A stretch of DNA of 64,000 nucleotides from the NCBI RefSeq assembly GCF_000620165.1, contig NZ_JHVN01000001.1:1-64000 (forward strand). Reading direction: 5' to 3'. Within the stretch, counting starts at the first letter, position 1; each line of letters starts with the position of its first letter. The notes below the pieces were generated by a model. It saw nothing but the letters and a program-made list of their open reading frames with translations. It ran no database searches and was not told where the DNA came from. This DNA comes from Anoxybacillus tepidamans PS2. GTDB lineage: Bacteria > Bacillota > Bacilli > Bacillales > Anoxybacillaceae. The translations under genes were made by a program, and so were the position numbers. Shown here piece by piece: positions 56,008 to 64,000 of this stretch.

Positions 56008-56394
56008 ATGTCAGATAAAGTAAAGTCATCCGGTGTTATGCTAAATAATACGACAGGTTCTATTACAGTCCATGTTCAACTACTCAACCTTGACGATGAT
56101 GCTGCGCGAAATGTCACTGTACGCGTGTTGGACTGGGGAACAGGAGCCCCACCTTCTTCACGAACGAACCCGGTAGCAACGCTATTAAATTTTTCAGGAA
56201 CAATCCCAGAAAATACACGGCAAAGCTTAAGCGCTACAGTTCCGGCAGGCACGTACTACGAAGTGCGCGTAAATTTGCCTGATGAGGATCTTTCCGTCAA
56301 CATTTATGCTGCAACTACAACCGCAGCAGGGGCTGGTTGGTTAGAAGGTCATACCGTTCGCAACAATGAATTTTTCAAAATCGACTCAGACTAA
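56008..56394 (+). CDS. Hypothetical beta-rich protein, 128 residues
   Basis: Starts MSDKVKSSGVMLNNTTGSIT; Thr/Val/Asn-rich, beta-sheet-like (TYYEVRVNLPDEDLSVNIYA), no signal peptide or Cys. It resembles spore- or exosporium-surface proteins in composition only. AGGAGGT lies 9 nt upstream. Confidence 0.65.
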   Translation: MSDKVKSSGVMLNNTTGSITVHVQLLNLDDDAARNVTVRVLDWGTGAPPSSRTNPVATLLNFSGTIPENTRQSLSATVPAGTYYEVRVNLPDEDLSVNIYAATTTAAGAGWLEGHTVRNNEFFKIDSD

Positions 56395-56430
56395 TAGACG
56401 TTCAAATTCTCTTAAACCGATTTAAGAATG

Positions 56431-56470
56431 AAAGGGTGCTTCAAAAGCAATTGCTTTTGAAGCACCCTTT
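56431..56470. terminator. Bidirectional terminator before yqjE
   Basis: AAAGGGTGCTTCAAAAGCAA and TTGCTTTTGAAGCACCCTTT form a perfect palindrome. Confidence 0.9.
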
Positions 56471-56471
56471 A

Positions 56472-57590
56472 TTATTTCGCTACCTCCTCGATAATCGCCA
56501 CAACCATTTCTGCCGTTTTGACAAGCTCTTCAATCGGCATGCGCTCATTCGTTGTATGAATGTCTTCATAGCCGACCGCCAAATTTACCGTTGGGATTCC
56601 GAATCCAGCAATGACGTTAGCATCGCTGCCGCCGCCGCTCTGCAAAAGCTCGCACGAACGGCCAATTTTTGCTGCAGCGCGCTTCGCGATTTCCACTACA
56701 TGATCGCCATCGCCAAATTTAAAGCCCGGATACATAATCTCGACTTGGACATCCGCATGCCCTCCCATTTCTTCAGCCGTACGTTCAAATACCTCTTTCA
56801 TTTTCGCGACTTGCGCCTCCATTTTCTCCGGAACGAGCGAACGTGCTTCTGCTAAAATATCAACGCGATCGCAGACGATATTCGTTTGCGTTCCCCCTTC
56901 AAAGCGCCCGATATTCGCTGTTGTTTCCTCATCGATGCGGCCAAGCGGCATTTGGGCAATCGCTTTGGAGGCGATTGTAATCGCCGAAACGCCGCGCTCA
57001 GGAGCGACCCCAGCATGCGCTGTCTTTCCGTGAATGACCACTTTTAATTTCGCTTGCGTCGGCGCAGCAACGACAATATTCCCCACTTTTCCATCGCTAT
57101 CTAACGCATAGCCAAATTTCGCTTCAATGAGTGACGGATCAAGCGCCTTCGCTCCAACAAGACCGGACTCCTCGCCGACCGTGATAATGAATTGAATCGT
57201 TCCGTGAGCGATGCCTTGCTCTTTAAGGACACGAATCGCCTCAAACATCGCCGCGAGCCCCGCTTTATCGTCAGCCCCTAAAATGGTCGTGCCGTCTGTT
57301 ACAACGTACCCATCTTGAATCGAAGGCTTCACGCCTTTGCCCGGCACAACGGTATCCATATGCGAAGTAAAATAGATAGGATCTACTCCTTCTTTTGTGC
57401 CTTCTAAAGTGCAAATCAAATTCCCAGCCCCGTGGCCTGTTTGCCCTGTCGTGTCGTCTTCAATCACGCGAAGGCCGAGCGCTTCAAACTTCTGCTTTAG
57501 TACTTTGGCGATCTCCCCTTCGTGCTTCGTCTCCGAATCAATTTGCACAAGCTCTAAAAACTCTTCCACTAAACGTTGTTCGTTAATCAT
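56472..57590 (-). CDS. yqjE: M20-family peptidase YqjE (PepT-like)
   Basis: The protein has 372 residues. Zinc-site motifs HMDTVVPGKG, GADDKAGLAAM and TVGEESGLVGAK are present; it is a tripeptidase-T-like aminopeptidase. The start at 57590 (MINEQRLVEEFL) follows CAGGGGG. Confidence 0.93.
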   Translation of the reverse strand: MINEQRLVEEFLELVQIDSETKHEGEIAKVLKQKFEALGLRVIEDDTTGQTGHGAGNLICTLEGTKEGVDPIYFTSHMDTVVPGKGVKPSIQDGYVVTDGTTILGADDKAGLAAMFEAIRVLKEQGIAHGTIQFIITVGEESGLVGAKALDPSLIEAKFGYALDSDGKVGNIVVAAPTQAKLKVVIHGKTAHAGVAPERGVSAITIASKAIAQMPLGRIDEETTANIGRFEGGTQTNIVCDRVDILAEARSLVPEKMEAQVAKMKEVFERTAEEMGGHADVQVEIMYPGFKFGDGDHVVEIAKRAAAKIGRSCELLQSGGGSDANVIAGFGIPTVNLAVGYEDIHTTNERMPIEELVKTAEMVVAIIEEVAK

Positions 57591-57719
57591 TCGATAAGCC
57601 CCCTGCAAGTATGTATTCAACAATAATATATAAGAAAAGTATACACGATTTACATATAAATGTCATATACTGGGCTCCCGTGCCGTTCCTGCGATATTTC
57701 ATATGGTCGTACCGATGCA

Positions 57720-57746
57720 AAACCCCCCGCATATAACGGAGGGCAT
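57720..57746 (-). terminator. Terminator of yqjC-yqjD
   Basis: CCCTCCG and CGGGGGG pair with one wobble on the minus strand, followed by TTTTG. Confidence 0.6.
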
Positions 57747-57750
57747 ATTG

Positions 57751-59301
57751 TTATAGAGGAATATTGCCGTGCTTTTTCTTAGGGCGCTCCTCATGTTTGT
57801 TGCGGAGCATGTCAAGCGCTTGAATGAGCTTGATTCTTGTATCGCGCGGGTCGATGACATCATCGACCATGCCATATTTTGCGGCAACGTAAGGGTTGGC
57901 GAATTTGCCCCGGTATTCCTCGATTTTTTGCGCCCGCGTTTCCTCTGGATTCGGGCTATTTTCAATTTCGCTTGCAAAAATAATGTTCGCCGCTCCTTGC
58001 GGTCCCATAACGGCAATCTCCGCATTCGGCCATGCATACACGACATCAGCCCCAATCGATTTGCTGTTCAAGGCCACATAAGCGCCGCCGTACGCTTTGC
58101 GCAAAATGACCGTAATTTTTGGCACGGTCGCTTCAGAATAAGCGTACAAAATTTTTGCGCCATGGCGAATGATGCCGCCATGCTCTTGTTTAACACCCGG
58201 GAAAAAGCCCGTTACGTCCTCAAATGTAATGATTGGAATGTTAAATGAGTCGCAAAAACGGATAAAACGCGCTGCTTTATCAGATGAATCGATATCAAGA
58301 CCGCCTGCCATAAACTTTGGCTGGTTGCATACAAGCCCGATGACTTCCCCTTTAATGCGGGCAAAACCGACGACAATATTTTTCGCGAAATCTTTTTGCA
58401 CTTCCATAAACGAGCCTTCATCGACGACTTGCAGCACAACGTTGCGCACGTCATAAGGCCTTACAGCATCAATCGGGATCGCGTCGGCTAGGTCTGGCCG
58501 ATAATCGTCATCATCAGATATAGGGCCTACCGGCGGTTTTTCTTGACAATTTTGCGGAAGGTAGCTTAGAAGCCGGCGTACTTCTTCGAGAACCTCTTCC
58601 TCTGTTTTTCCCGCAAAGTGCGCGTTTCCGCTGATGGTATTATGAACGCGCGCACCGCCTAAATCTTCGGCGCTGATCTTTTCACCTGTCACCGTTTCGA
58701 TGACTTTCGGACCAGTGATAAACATTTGGCTCGTTTTTTCGACCATGAACACAAAATCGGTAATCGCTGGCGAATAGACCGCGCCCCCTGCGCATGGCCC
58801 CATGATGACAGAAATTTGCGGAATGACCCCTGAATAAATGGAGTTGCGATAAAAAATATGGCCATATCCATCAAGCGAGAGAACTCCCTCTTGGATGCGT
58901 GCGCCGCCTGAGTCATTCAATCCGATGACTGGAGCTCCCGTTTTTGCCGCCAAATCCATAATATTAGCAATTTTCTTCGCGTGCATTTCTCCTAACGCGC
59001 CGCCAAAAACGGTAAAATCTTGTGAAAAGACAAACACTGTCCGTCCATTAATTTTTCCGTATCCGGTCACAACGCCATCGCCCGGTCCTTTTTTCCCTTC
59101 AAGGCCAAAGTCGGTGCAACGATGTTCGATAAACGGATTCAGTTCGACAAATGTTCCCTTGTCTAAAAGTAAATCAATGCGCTCACGTGCCGTGAGTTTC
59201 CCTTTCGCATGCTGCTTTTCGATTTTATCGTCTCCTCCGCCTAGTTCAATCTCGCGGCGTCGGTCATACAGCTCATTAATTTTATCGTACATGTCCATCA
59301 T
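57751..59301 (-). CDS. yqjD: Acyl-CoA carboxylase beta subunit YqjD
   Basis: The protein has 516 residues, a carboxyltransferase with two crotonase-like halves (GGARIQEGVLSLDGYGHIFY; DVTGFFPGVKQEHGGIIRHG; YGGAYVALNSKSIGADVVYA). It resembles propionyl/methylmalonyl-CoA carboxyltransferases. The ATGs at 59301/59298 overlap the yqjC stop. Biotin carrier and carboxylase subunits are not in the window. Confidence 0.93.
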   Translation of the reverse strand: MMDMYDKINELYDRRREIELGGGDDKIEKQHAKGKLTARERIDLLLDKGTFVELNPFIEHRCTDFGLEGKKGPGDGVVTGYGKINGRTVFVFSQDFTVFGGALGEMHAKKIANIMDLAAKTGAPVIGLNDSGGARIQEGVLSLDGYGHIFYRNSIYSGVIPQISVIMGPCAGGAVYSPAITDFVFMVEKTSQMFITGPKVIETVTGEKISAEDLGGARVHNTISGNAHFAGKTEEEVLEEVRRLLSYLPQNCQEKPPVGPISDDDDYRPDLADAIPIDAVRPYDVRNVVLQVVDEGSFMEVQKDFAKNIVVGFARIKGEVIGLVCNQPKFMAGGLDIDSSDKAARFIRFCDSFNIPIITFEDVTGFFPGVKQEHGGIIRHGAKILYAYSEATVPKITVILRKAYGGAYVALNSKSIGADVVYAWPNAEIAVMGPQGAANIIFASEIENSPNPEETRAQKIEEYRGKFANPYVAAKYGMVDDVIDPRDTRIKLIQALDMLRNKHEERPKKKHGNIPL

Positions 59302-59723
59302 TCATGCTCTCCTTTCACGCTCGTTTTTTCGCAAAGCTCGTATAAAACCCCTTGAGCGGATTTCGGATGCATAAATGCGACCAACGCGCCGCCTGCTCCT
59401 GTTTTCGGCGTATCGTTAAGCATGCGGATTCCTTTCGTTTTTAATTCATCAATGCGTGCTTGAATGTCGTCGACACCGAGCGCCACATGGTGGATGCCTT
59501 CTCCCCGCTTTTCAATAAACTTAGCCACGGCGCTGTCCGGCGCGGTCGGCTCAAGCAATTCAATCTTAGATTCACCAATTTTCAGAAAGGCAACTTTTAC
59601 TTTTTCCGATTCAACTTCTTCGATGCCGAGCAATTCGAGCTGCAATATATCCACATAGAATGGCAGCGCTTTCTCAATTGAAGACACTGCGATGCCAATA
59701 TGATCAATTTTTTTCGCTCTCAC
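59298..59723 (-). CDS. mce: Methylmalonyl-CoA epimerase (YqjC)
   Basis: The protein has 141 residues, a VOC-fold metalloenzyme: KIDHIGIAVSSIEKALPFYV, EGIHHVALGVDDIQARI and GALVAFMHPKSAQGVLYELC hold the His/Glu ligands. It interconverts R- and S-methylmalonyl-CoA, linking YqjD with the MeaB-dependent mutase. Confidence 0.93.
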   Translation of the reverse strand: MRAKKIDHIGIAVSSIEKALPFYVDILQLELLGIEEVESEKVKVAFLKIGESKIELLEPTAPDSAVAKFIEKRGEGIHHVALGVDDIQARIDELKTKGIRMLNDTPKTGAGGALVAFMHPKSAQGVLYELCEKTSVKGEHE

Positions 59724-59893
59724 CCGTCAAATCCCCTTTGCTGTAATTATTTCTTAAACATTATGTATTTTCGCTCTTTCGACAAAAAATCCTGCCGCTC
59801 GACTTGCAAAAAACAATTTTTTTTTGCTTGTTCCCAATAAAAAATAAAGGTACAATGGTACATGGCAATATGTTTTCATAGGGAGGAACGATA

Positions 59894-59989
59894 ATGTCCC
59901 GGAAAAAAACACAAAAAATTGTCGTGTATTTAATGCTCGGTTCAATGATATTAACGACCATTTTAACAGGCATTAGCATGTGGTTTTAG
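59894..59989 (+). CDS. Prli42-like stressosome membrane miniprotein, 31 residues
   Basis: MSRKKTQKIVVYLMLGSMIL followed by TTILTGISMWF: a basic start and one membrane helix, like Listeria Prli42, which anchors the stressosome. GGGAGG lies 7 nt upstream; a terminator follows directly. Assignment rests on length and pattern. Confidence 0.75.
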   Translation: MSRKKTQKIVVYLMLGSMILTTILTGISMWF

Positions 59990-60018
59990 GGCGACAGAGA
60001 CAAGTCGCCCTTTTGTGT
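59989..60018 (+). terminator. Terminator of the Prli42-like gene
   Basis: GGGCGAC and GTCGCCC pair, followed by TTTTGTG. Confidence 0.85.
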
Positions 60019-60339
60019 TTCTCTATCGCTCTCGTGCCTTAAACAGCTTGAGTGAACACCTCTTAGTACTAGCGGTACTCAATATGAACCTCTCCCACTT
60101 ACATCCCTTTAAGAGGTGGGAGACTTCTCAGTAGGTGTGTTAAAATAGAGAAAATCATACGCTTTTCTGTCGTATCCTCCGAACATGAGCACAAATTTGC
60201 AGATGAATTTCTCCGTGAACGCCCCTTTATTCAGAGAAGACGTGTGTGATCCGGGCCGAACAGTTTGAATTAAGCTTTTTCCTGAATGCTGCTCACCGAT
60301 TCATCAACACATGCATAACCCTTTCTACCGACCACAAAC
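59990..60339. other. Intergenic region with element H
   Basis: Holds the terminator above and element H; 60145-60339 shows no gene, hairpin or repeat that I recognise. Confidence 0.5.
60084..60144 (+). repeat. Palindromic element copy H
   Basis: ATGAACCTCTCCCACTTACA, CCCTTTAAGAGGTGGGAGAC and the end GTGTTAAA. It lies between the Prli42-like gene and the 3' side of the L,D-transpeptidase gene. Confidence 0.8.
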
Positions 60340-60840
60340 TTATTGCAGCGCCCCGTGCCGCTTAGCTAGCGCCGCAAACGATTCATTGCTGCGGACGATT
60401 AACACCTTAGCTCCAGTCGGAACTTTTTCATATAGTGCTTCAACGTTGCGATTATGCATTCGCACGCACCCTTGCGTAATGTATTTCCCAATCGACTGCG
60501 GATTGTTCGTTCCGTGAATACCGTAAGTCCTTCCGTCGGTGCCGTTCGCGTCAAATCCGATCCATCTCGTCCCAAGCGGATTGTTTGGCGCACCGCCTGG
60601 AATATTTTTCTTCCGATAATAAGGATTTTTCGCTTTGACTTTGACAGTGAATAGCCCTTCTGGCGTTAGTGTAGTGGTAACACCTGTCGCTACTGGATAT
60701 ATGGATTCAATCTTTCCGTTTTGAACGAAGGCGAGCTGGTTCACCGCTTTATTAATAATAATCAGCGGTTTTGAAGCGGCTGACGCTGCAGCTGGCCAGA
60801 ACGAAAAATAACATAGCATAAGTGCAATTAACAGGCGCAT
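60340..60840 (-). CDS. L,D-transpeptidase (YkuD family)
   Basis: The protein has 166 residues with a signal peptide (about 1-22). The YkuD catalytic motif is visible: YGIHGTNNPQSIGKYITQGC followed by VRMHN, with the nucleophilic cysteine. It forms 3-3 peptidoglycan cross-links or attaches proteins. No LysM domain is present, unlike some spore-associated relatives. Confidence 0.92.
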   Translation of the reverse strand: MRLLIALMLCYFSFWPAAASAASKPLIIINKAVNQLAFVQNGKIESIYPVATGVTTTLTPEGLFTVKVKAKNPYYRKKNIPGGAPNNPLGTRWIGFDANGTDGRTYGIHGTNNPQSIGKYITQGCVRMHNRNVEALYEKVPTGAKVLIVRSNESFAALAKRHGALQ

Positions 60841-60900
60841 TCCATTTCACCTCTTTTGCTTTTTTATAGTGTGAAGCAAAAGAGCAAAAGGCATGCACGT

Positions 60901-61851
60901 TTATTTTGCAGGATGAAATTGGCTTTTGATGATTAAGTATTGTTCTAGTTCTTTTACTAAATGGAGAAGCGCGGCCCGCTCCTCAAACTCCTCCCGCGTC
61001 TTTGGCAGCGGCATCGTTTCCGCTTGCTTTTTCATCTGATGAAGCTGGCAAAGAAAGCGATCGGCCGTATTTCCCGGATGGATGGCATCGCTCAATTGAT
61101 CAATAAAATCAGCGACCTCTATTCGCTGCTCGACCGTATATGTAAGCGATGTGACAAGCGGCAACACCCTTTCAATAATTTCAAGCTGACGCTCCCGCAT
61201 GCGAAAATAATGGTAATACCCTTCTTCGTTGCGCCAAAAATGGTTTTCCACATTGCGCAGCGCCATCATTTTTGCCTCGCGTAACACGTCCGCTGCGAGC
61301 ATCAATTCCTTTCCGTCCCAATCGCTTTCATTCGTCCGCAAATATTTAACAATTTCCTTGAAAATAATACGAAACAAATCTTCAACGATACGCTGCTGCT
61401 CCTTTAATTTGTTTTCAACGCTCGGCATATACATGTTCACGATAAGAGCGACACCAATGCCGATGGTGATCAGTAATAATTCGTGAACCACCATCTCCAT
61501 TGTAAATCGTTTCGCTGCGTAAAAATGGAGAATGACGACAGAACTCGTCGCGATGCCTTCAGTTACTTTCATCCATACAGTTGTTGGAATAAAAAACAAA
61601 AGCAAAAGCCCTACTGTTAATGGGTGATAAGCAATTCCTTTAAAAAAAGCAAAGGAAAAGACAATCGCTACAACGCAGGCAACAAATCGCGCCCATGCGG
61701 TTTGCAGCGACTTCTTTTTTGTCACTTGAATGCATAAAAGCGTGATAATGCCGGCTGAAGCAAAATTCTTTAGCCCTAAATGCTGCGCCAAGCTGATGGA
61801 AATCGCTGCGCCAATGGCTGTTTTAATGGTGCGGTATCCGATCTTCAACAT
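60901..61851 (-). CDS. yqjA: Aromatic acid exporter family protein YqjA
   Basis: The protein has 316 residues. The N-terminal half has four to five membrane helices (KTAIGAAISISLAQHLGLKN; VACVVAIVFSFAFFKGIAYH); the C-terminal half is a cytoplasmic helical domain, the ArAE/DUF939 layout. The start MLKIGYRTIKTAIG at 61851 is chosen for GGGAG 9 nt upstream and family length; the frame stays open 468 nt further into an ABC-ATPase remnant. Confidence 0.88.
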   Translation of the reverse strand: MLKIGYRTIKTAIGAAISISLAQHLGLKNFASAGIITLLCIQVTKKKSLQTAWARFVACVVAIVFSFAFFKGIAYHPLTVGLLLLFFIPTTVWMKVTEGIATSSVVILHFYAAKRFTMEMVVHELLLITIGIGVALIVNMYMPSVENKLKEQQRIVEDLFRIIFKEIVKYLRTNESDWDGKELMLAADVLREAKMMALRNVENHFWRNEEGYYHYFRMRERQLEIIERVLPLVTSLTYTVEQRIEVADFIDQLSDAIHPGNTADRFLCQLHQMKKQAETMPLPKTREEFEERAALLHLVKELEQYLIIKSQFHPAK

Positions 61852-61889
61852 AAACAAAACTCCCATAAAAAGATGATTATGGATCATCT

Positions 61890-62304
61890 TTTCATTATAG
61901 CATCTTTTCAAGGAATTCTTGCGCCCGCACGCTTTTGGCACGGTGAAAAATTCGCCCAGCGGCGCGTCCCCACCAAGCTGGCCGCCATCTAAAAAAAGCA
62001 AGCGGTCGGCCACTTCGCAGGCAAAGCCCATTTCGTGCGTAACAATCACTGTCGTCATTTGCGTATGAGCAAGAGACTTCACTTTTACCATTTCTAGATC
62101 AAGCGGTGACGCTAGTTCATCCAATAACATCACCTCAGGCGACTTCGCTGACCCCCAGGCAAAAGTAACACGCTGTTTTTGCCTTCCTGATAGCGGGCCT
62201 CCTAGATATTCACTTGTCTCCTTCTCCAATTCGACTTTACGAAACAGCTCCATCTTTTGTACTTCTGCGTCTTGTTTCACAACTCCTTTTACTTTCACTC
62301 GACA
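61890..62304 (-). pseudogene. Remnant of an amino-acid ABC transporter ATPase
   Basis: The minus strand shows LSGRQKQRVTFAWGSAKSPE, VMLLDELASPLDLEMV and VIVTHEMGFACEVADRLLFL: the signature, Walker B and H-loop regions of a GlnQ-type ATPase, with substitutions in LSGGQ and DEPTSALD. The Walker A half is missing and element I sits at the broken 5' end. The frame runs on without a stop into yqjA, but the ATPase part cannot be functional. Confidence 0.85.
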
Positions 62305-62360
62305 ATGAGTCTCCCTCACCTATACTTCGTTGAGAGATGGGAGGCTTTTCAGTGAATCCA
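62305..62360 (+). repeat. Palindromic element copy I (diverged)
   Basis: ATGAGTCTCCCTCACCTATA ... CGTTGAGAGATGGGAGGCTT, then TTCAGTGAATCC. It lies between the brxB 3' end and the truncated end of the ATPase remnant. Confidence 0.65.
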
Positions 62361-62402
62361 TCCAATTTTTCAAGACAATCTTATAAAATAGCGATGGAAA
62401 AT

Positions 62403-62437
62403 AAAAAGGATCTGTCCCTTTCGTAAGAGACAGACCT
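62403..62437 (-). terminator. Terminator of brxB
   Basis: AGGTCTGTCTC and GGGACAGATCC pair on the minus strand, followed by TTTTTA. Confidence 0.8.
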
Positions 62438-62447
62438 AAAAACGCTC

Positions 62448-62879
62448 TTATACCTCGTCACAATATTGTTCGAACGCCGCCTGCAGCTTTTGAATGACAG
62501 CGATAGGCTCGTGTCCTTCAATTTCATGGCGCTCGATCATTGTACAAATTTTCCCATCTTTTAATAGCGCAAATGATGGTGAAGACGGCGGATAGCCTTC
62601 AAAATATTCGCGCGCTCGAGCTGTCGCCTCTTTATCCTGTCCGGCAAATACGGTCACAAGATAATCAGGGCGCTTGTCATAGTGGATCGCATGAGCTGCC
62701 GCTGGACGAGCGATGCCGCCGGCGCAGCCGCATACGGAATTCACCATCACAAGCGTCGTTCCTTTTCGCTGCAACGCCTCATCGACTTCTTCCGGCGTGC
62801 GCAACTCTTGGTAGCCAGCCGCTACTATTTCCTTGCGCGCTTGCTCGACAATATCATTAAAAAATTGAAACTGGAACAT
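62448..62879 (-). CDS. brxB: Bacilliredoxin BrxB (YqiW)
   Basis: The protein has 143 residues, DUF1094/YphP-YqiW family. The CGC active site is in [14 protein letters not shown]. It removes bacillithiol from S-bacillithiolated proteins. Confidence 0.96.
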   Translation of the reverse strand: MFQFQFFNDIVEQARKEIVAAGYQELRTPEEVDEALQRKGTTLVMVNSVCGCAGGIARPAAAHAIHYDKRPDYLVTVFAGQDKEATARAREYFEGYPPSSPSFALLKDGKICTMIERHEIEGHEPIAVIQKLQAAFEQYCDEV

Positions 62880-62921
62880 TTTAACACCCCCTATTCCTTT
62901 CCTTTATCGTACCATATTTTT

Positions 62922-64000
62922 TTATGATTCCCTATTCTCATACACTGAGATCAGTTCGCGCACCGCTGATGTGACCGACTGCCTTCCAGAAATCACATGG
63001 TTTTCAACAATCGGCAGCTTTTCTTTGACAAGCGGATGGGCAAAAAAGCTTGTTTCTAGATAGTCTTTAATCATCGCGTAAATCCAATCTTTCAGTTGAT
63101 GGCGGCGCCGCTCCTCAAAAACGCCTGATTGTTTTGTCACCGCCACAAATTTTTCAATAACATGCCAAATGTGCTCGATTCCTTCACCGTATAACGCAGA
63201 GCACGTGTGTGCTTCCGTTTTCCATCCGGGCGTCGCTGGCCGCAAATAGTGAAGAAATTGATTGTACTCTTCTTGAGCCGCGAGCGCCTTCGGTTTGTTA
63301 TCCCCGTCCGCTTTGTTGATAATCACGGCGTCAACGAGCTCCATAATCCCTTTTTTCATGCCTTGCAGCTCGTCGCCTGCTCCGGTAAGAGCGAGCAGCA
63401 TGAAAAAATCAACCATTCCGCGCACGACAAACTCGCTTTGCCCGACGCCAACTGTCTCGACTAAAATGATGTCATATCCCGCGGCCTCGCATAACAGCAT
63501 TGTTTCCCTTGTTTTTCTATGAACACCGCCAAGCGTGCCACCCGATGGCGATGGACGGATAAACGCCCTTGGGTCGCGCGATAAATTTTCCATGCGCGTT
63601 TTGTCGCCAAGAATGCTCCCGCCTGTGATGGAACTACTCGGGTCGACCGCCAGCACGGCGACCCGATGTCCTTTTTCGCATAAAAATTGTCCGAACGCTT
63701 CAATGAACGTGCTTTTGCCTGCCCCTGGCACACCGGTAATGCCGATGCGGATCGATTTCCCAACATGTGGAAGAAGTTCATTTAAGATTTGCTGGGCCAT
63801 TTCCATATGTTTGGCGGCATTGCTTTCCACCAGCGTAATCGCTTGCGCTAAAACGGTGCGGTCATTGCGAAGCACGCCTTCAATATACTCCGAAGCGGAG
63901 CGCTCACGCCGCTTCACCCATTTTTTGGCGTTTGGCGCTGCCGCTTCGTCCTTCCCTTTTACATACGCGGTGGCAAACTCGTCGCCGCGCTCTTTTGGCA
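62922..64000 (-). CDS. meaB: Methylmalonyl-CoA mutase-associated GTPase MeaB (5' end at or beyond window edge)
   Basis: A G3E GTPase: P-loop ITGVPGAGKSTFIEAFGQFL, VDPSSSITGGSILGDKTRME, VETVGVGQSE and NKADGDN. It protects and reloads the B12-dependent mutase. The frame is open to the edge; the internal GTG at 63917 has no ribosome site, and upstream codons (KERGDEFATAYVKGKDEAA) read as coding. A single missing A before position 64000 would create an ATG, so the true start may be at the very border. The mutase itself should lie just outside. Confidence 0.93.
   Translation of the reverse strand, partial: PKERGDEFATAYVKGKDEAAAPNAKKWVKRRERSASEYIEGVLRNDRTVLAQAITLVESNAAKHMEMAQQILNELLPHVGKSIRIGITGVPGAGKSTFIEAFGQFLCEKGHRVAVLAVDPSSSITGGSILGDKTRMENLSRDPRAFIRPSPSGGTLGGVHRKTRETMLLCEAAGYDIILVETVGVGQSEFVVRGMVDFFMLLALTGAGDELQGMKKGIMELVDAVIINKADGDNKPKALAAQEEYNQFLHYLRPATPGWKTEAHTCSALYGEGIEHIWHVIEKFVAVTKQSGVFEERRRHQLKDWIYAMIKDYLETSFFAHPLVKEKLPIVENHVISGRQSVTSAVRELISVYENRES

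Overview
This window looks like the chromosome of a thermophilic, endospore-forming Firmicute of the Anoxybacillus/Geobacillus type. The evidence is the Bacillus-type gene order running from brxB (yqiW) at the right edge to ypuI at the left, the complete spoVA and spoIIA-sigF sporulation operons, and strong AGGAGG ribosome binding sites. The genus is an inference; no rRNA gene is present. Most genes lie on the minus strand.

Layout. 1-5.9 kb is an accessory segment: the 5' part of a tnpB (IS200/IS605 type), a superoxide dismutase with a duplicated acidic N-terminus, and a LuxR-type regulator divergent from three genes for DUF6230-like, DUF6114-like and related secreted or membrane proteins. 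6.0-15.1 kb is core: ypuI, scpBA (chromosome segregation), ypuF, the ribDEAHT riboflavin operon with its FMN riboswitch, ppiB and ypuA. 15.1-16.5 kb is a MarR-acetyltransferase fusion gene between two inverted left ends of an IS3-like element. 16.5-25.9 kb holds lysA, the seven-gene spoVA operon, sigF, spoIIAB, spoIIAA and dacF. 26-31.3 kb holds nucleoside salvage (pdp, punA, deoB), xerD, yqzK and fur. 31.4-45.7 kb holds spoIIM, an EndoQ-like nuclease, nudF, the yqkF-yqkB group, a CDGSH protein, yqjQ/yqjP, a proline-type T-box before proC, namA, rnz, zwf, a cyclase-family gene and gndA. 45.8-56.4 kb is a second accessory block with a His/Tyr/Pro-rich small protein, two transporters, small orphan genes, dltXABCD and a CheW-like gene. 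57-64 kb returns to core order: yqjE, yqjD, yqjC, a Prli42-like peptide, an L,D-transpeptidase, yqjA fused to an ABC-ATPase remnant, brxB and meaB (running off the window).

How it works together. The sporulation genes form the forespore cascade: sigmaF with its anti-sigma and anti-anti-sigma factors, then the sigmaG-dependent SpoVA dipicolinate channel. Sigma-type-specific promoter matches are visible upstream of spoIIAA, dacF, spoVAA and spoIIM. YqjD, YqjC and MeaB point to methylmalonyl-CoA metabolism. zwf and gndA encode the oxidative pentose phosphate steps.

The most unusual signal is a roughly 60-nt palindromic element present in nine copies. It resembles the end of an IS200/IS605-family element. 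Copies sit at the junctions between core and accessory DNA, mostly just downstream of genes; one supplies the last 14 codons of the superoxide dismutase gene, and two flank the LuxR/DUF6230/DUF6114 island in opposite orientation. That island is the best candidate here for a little-described system.
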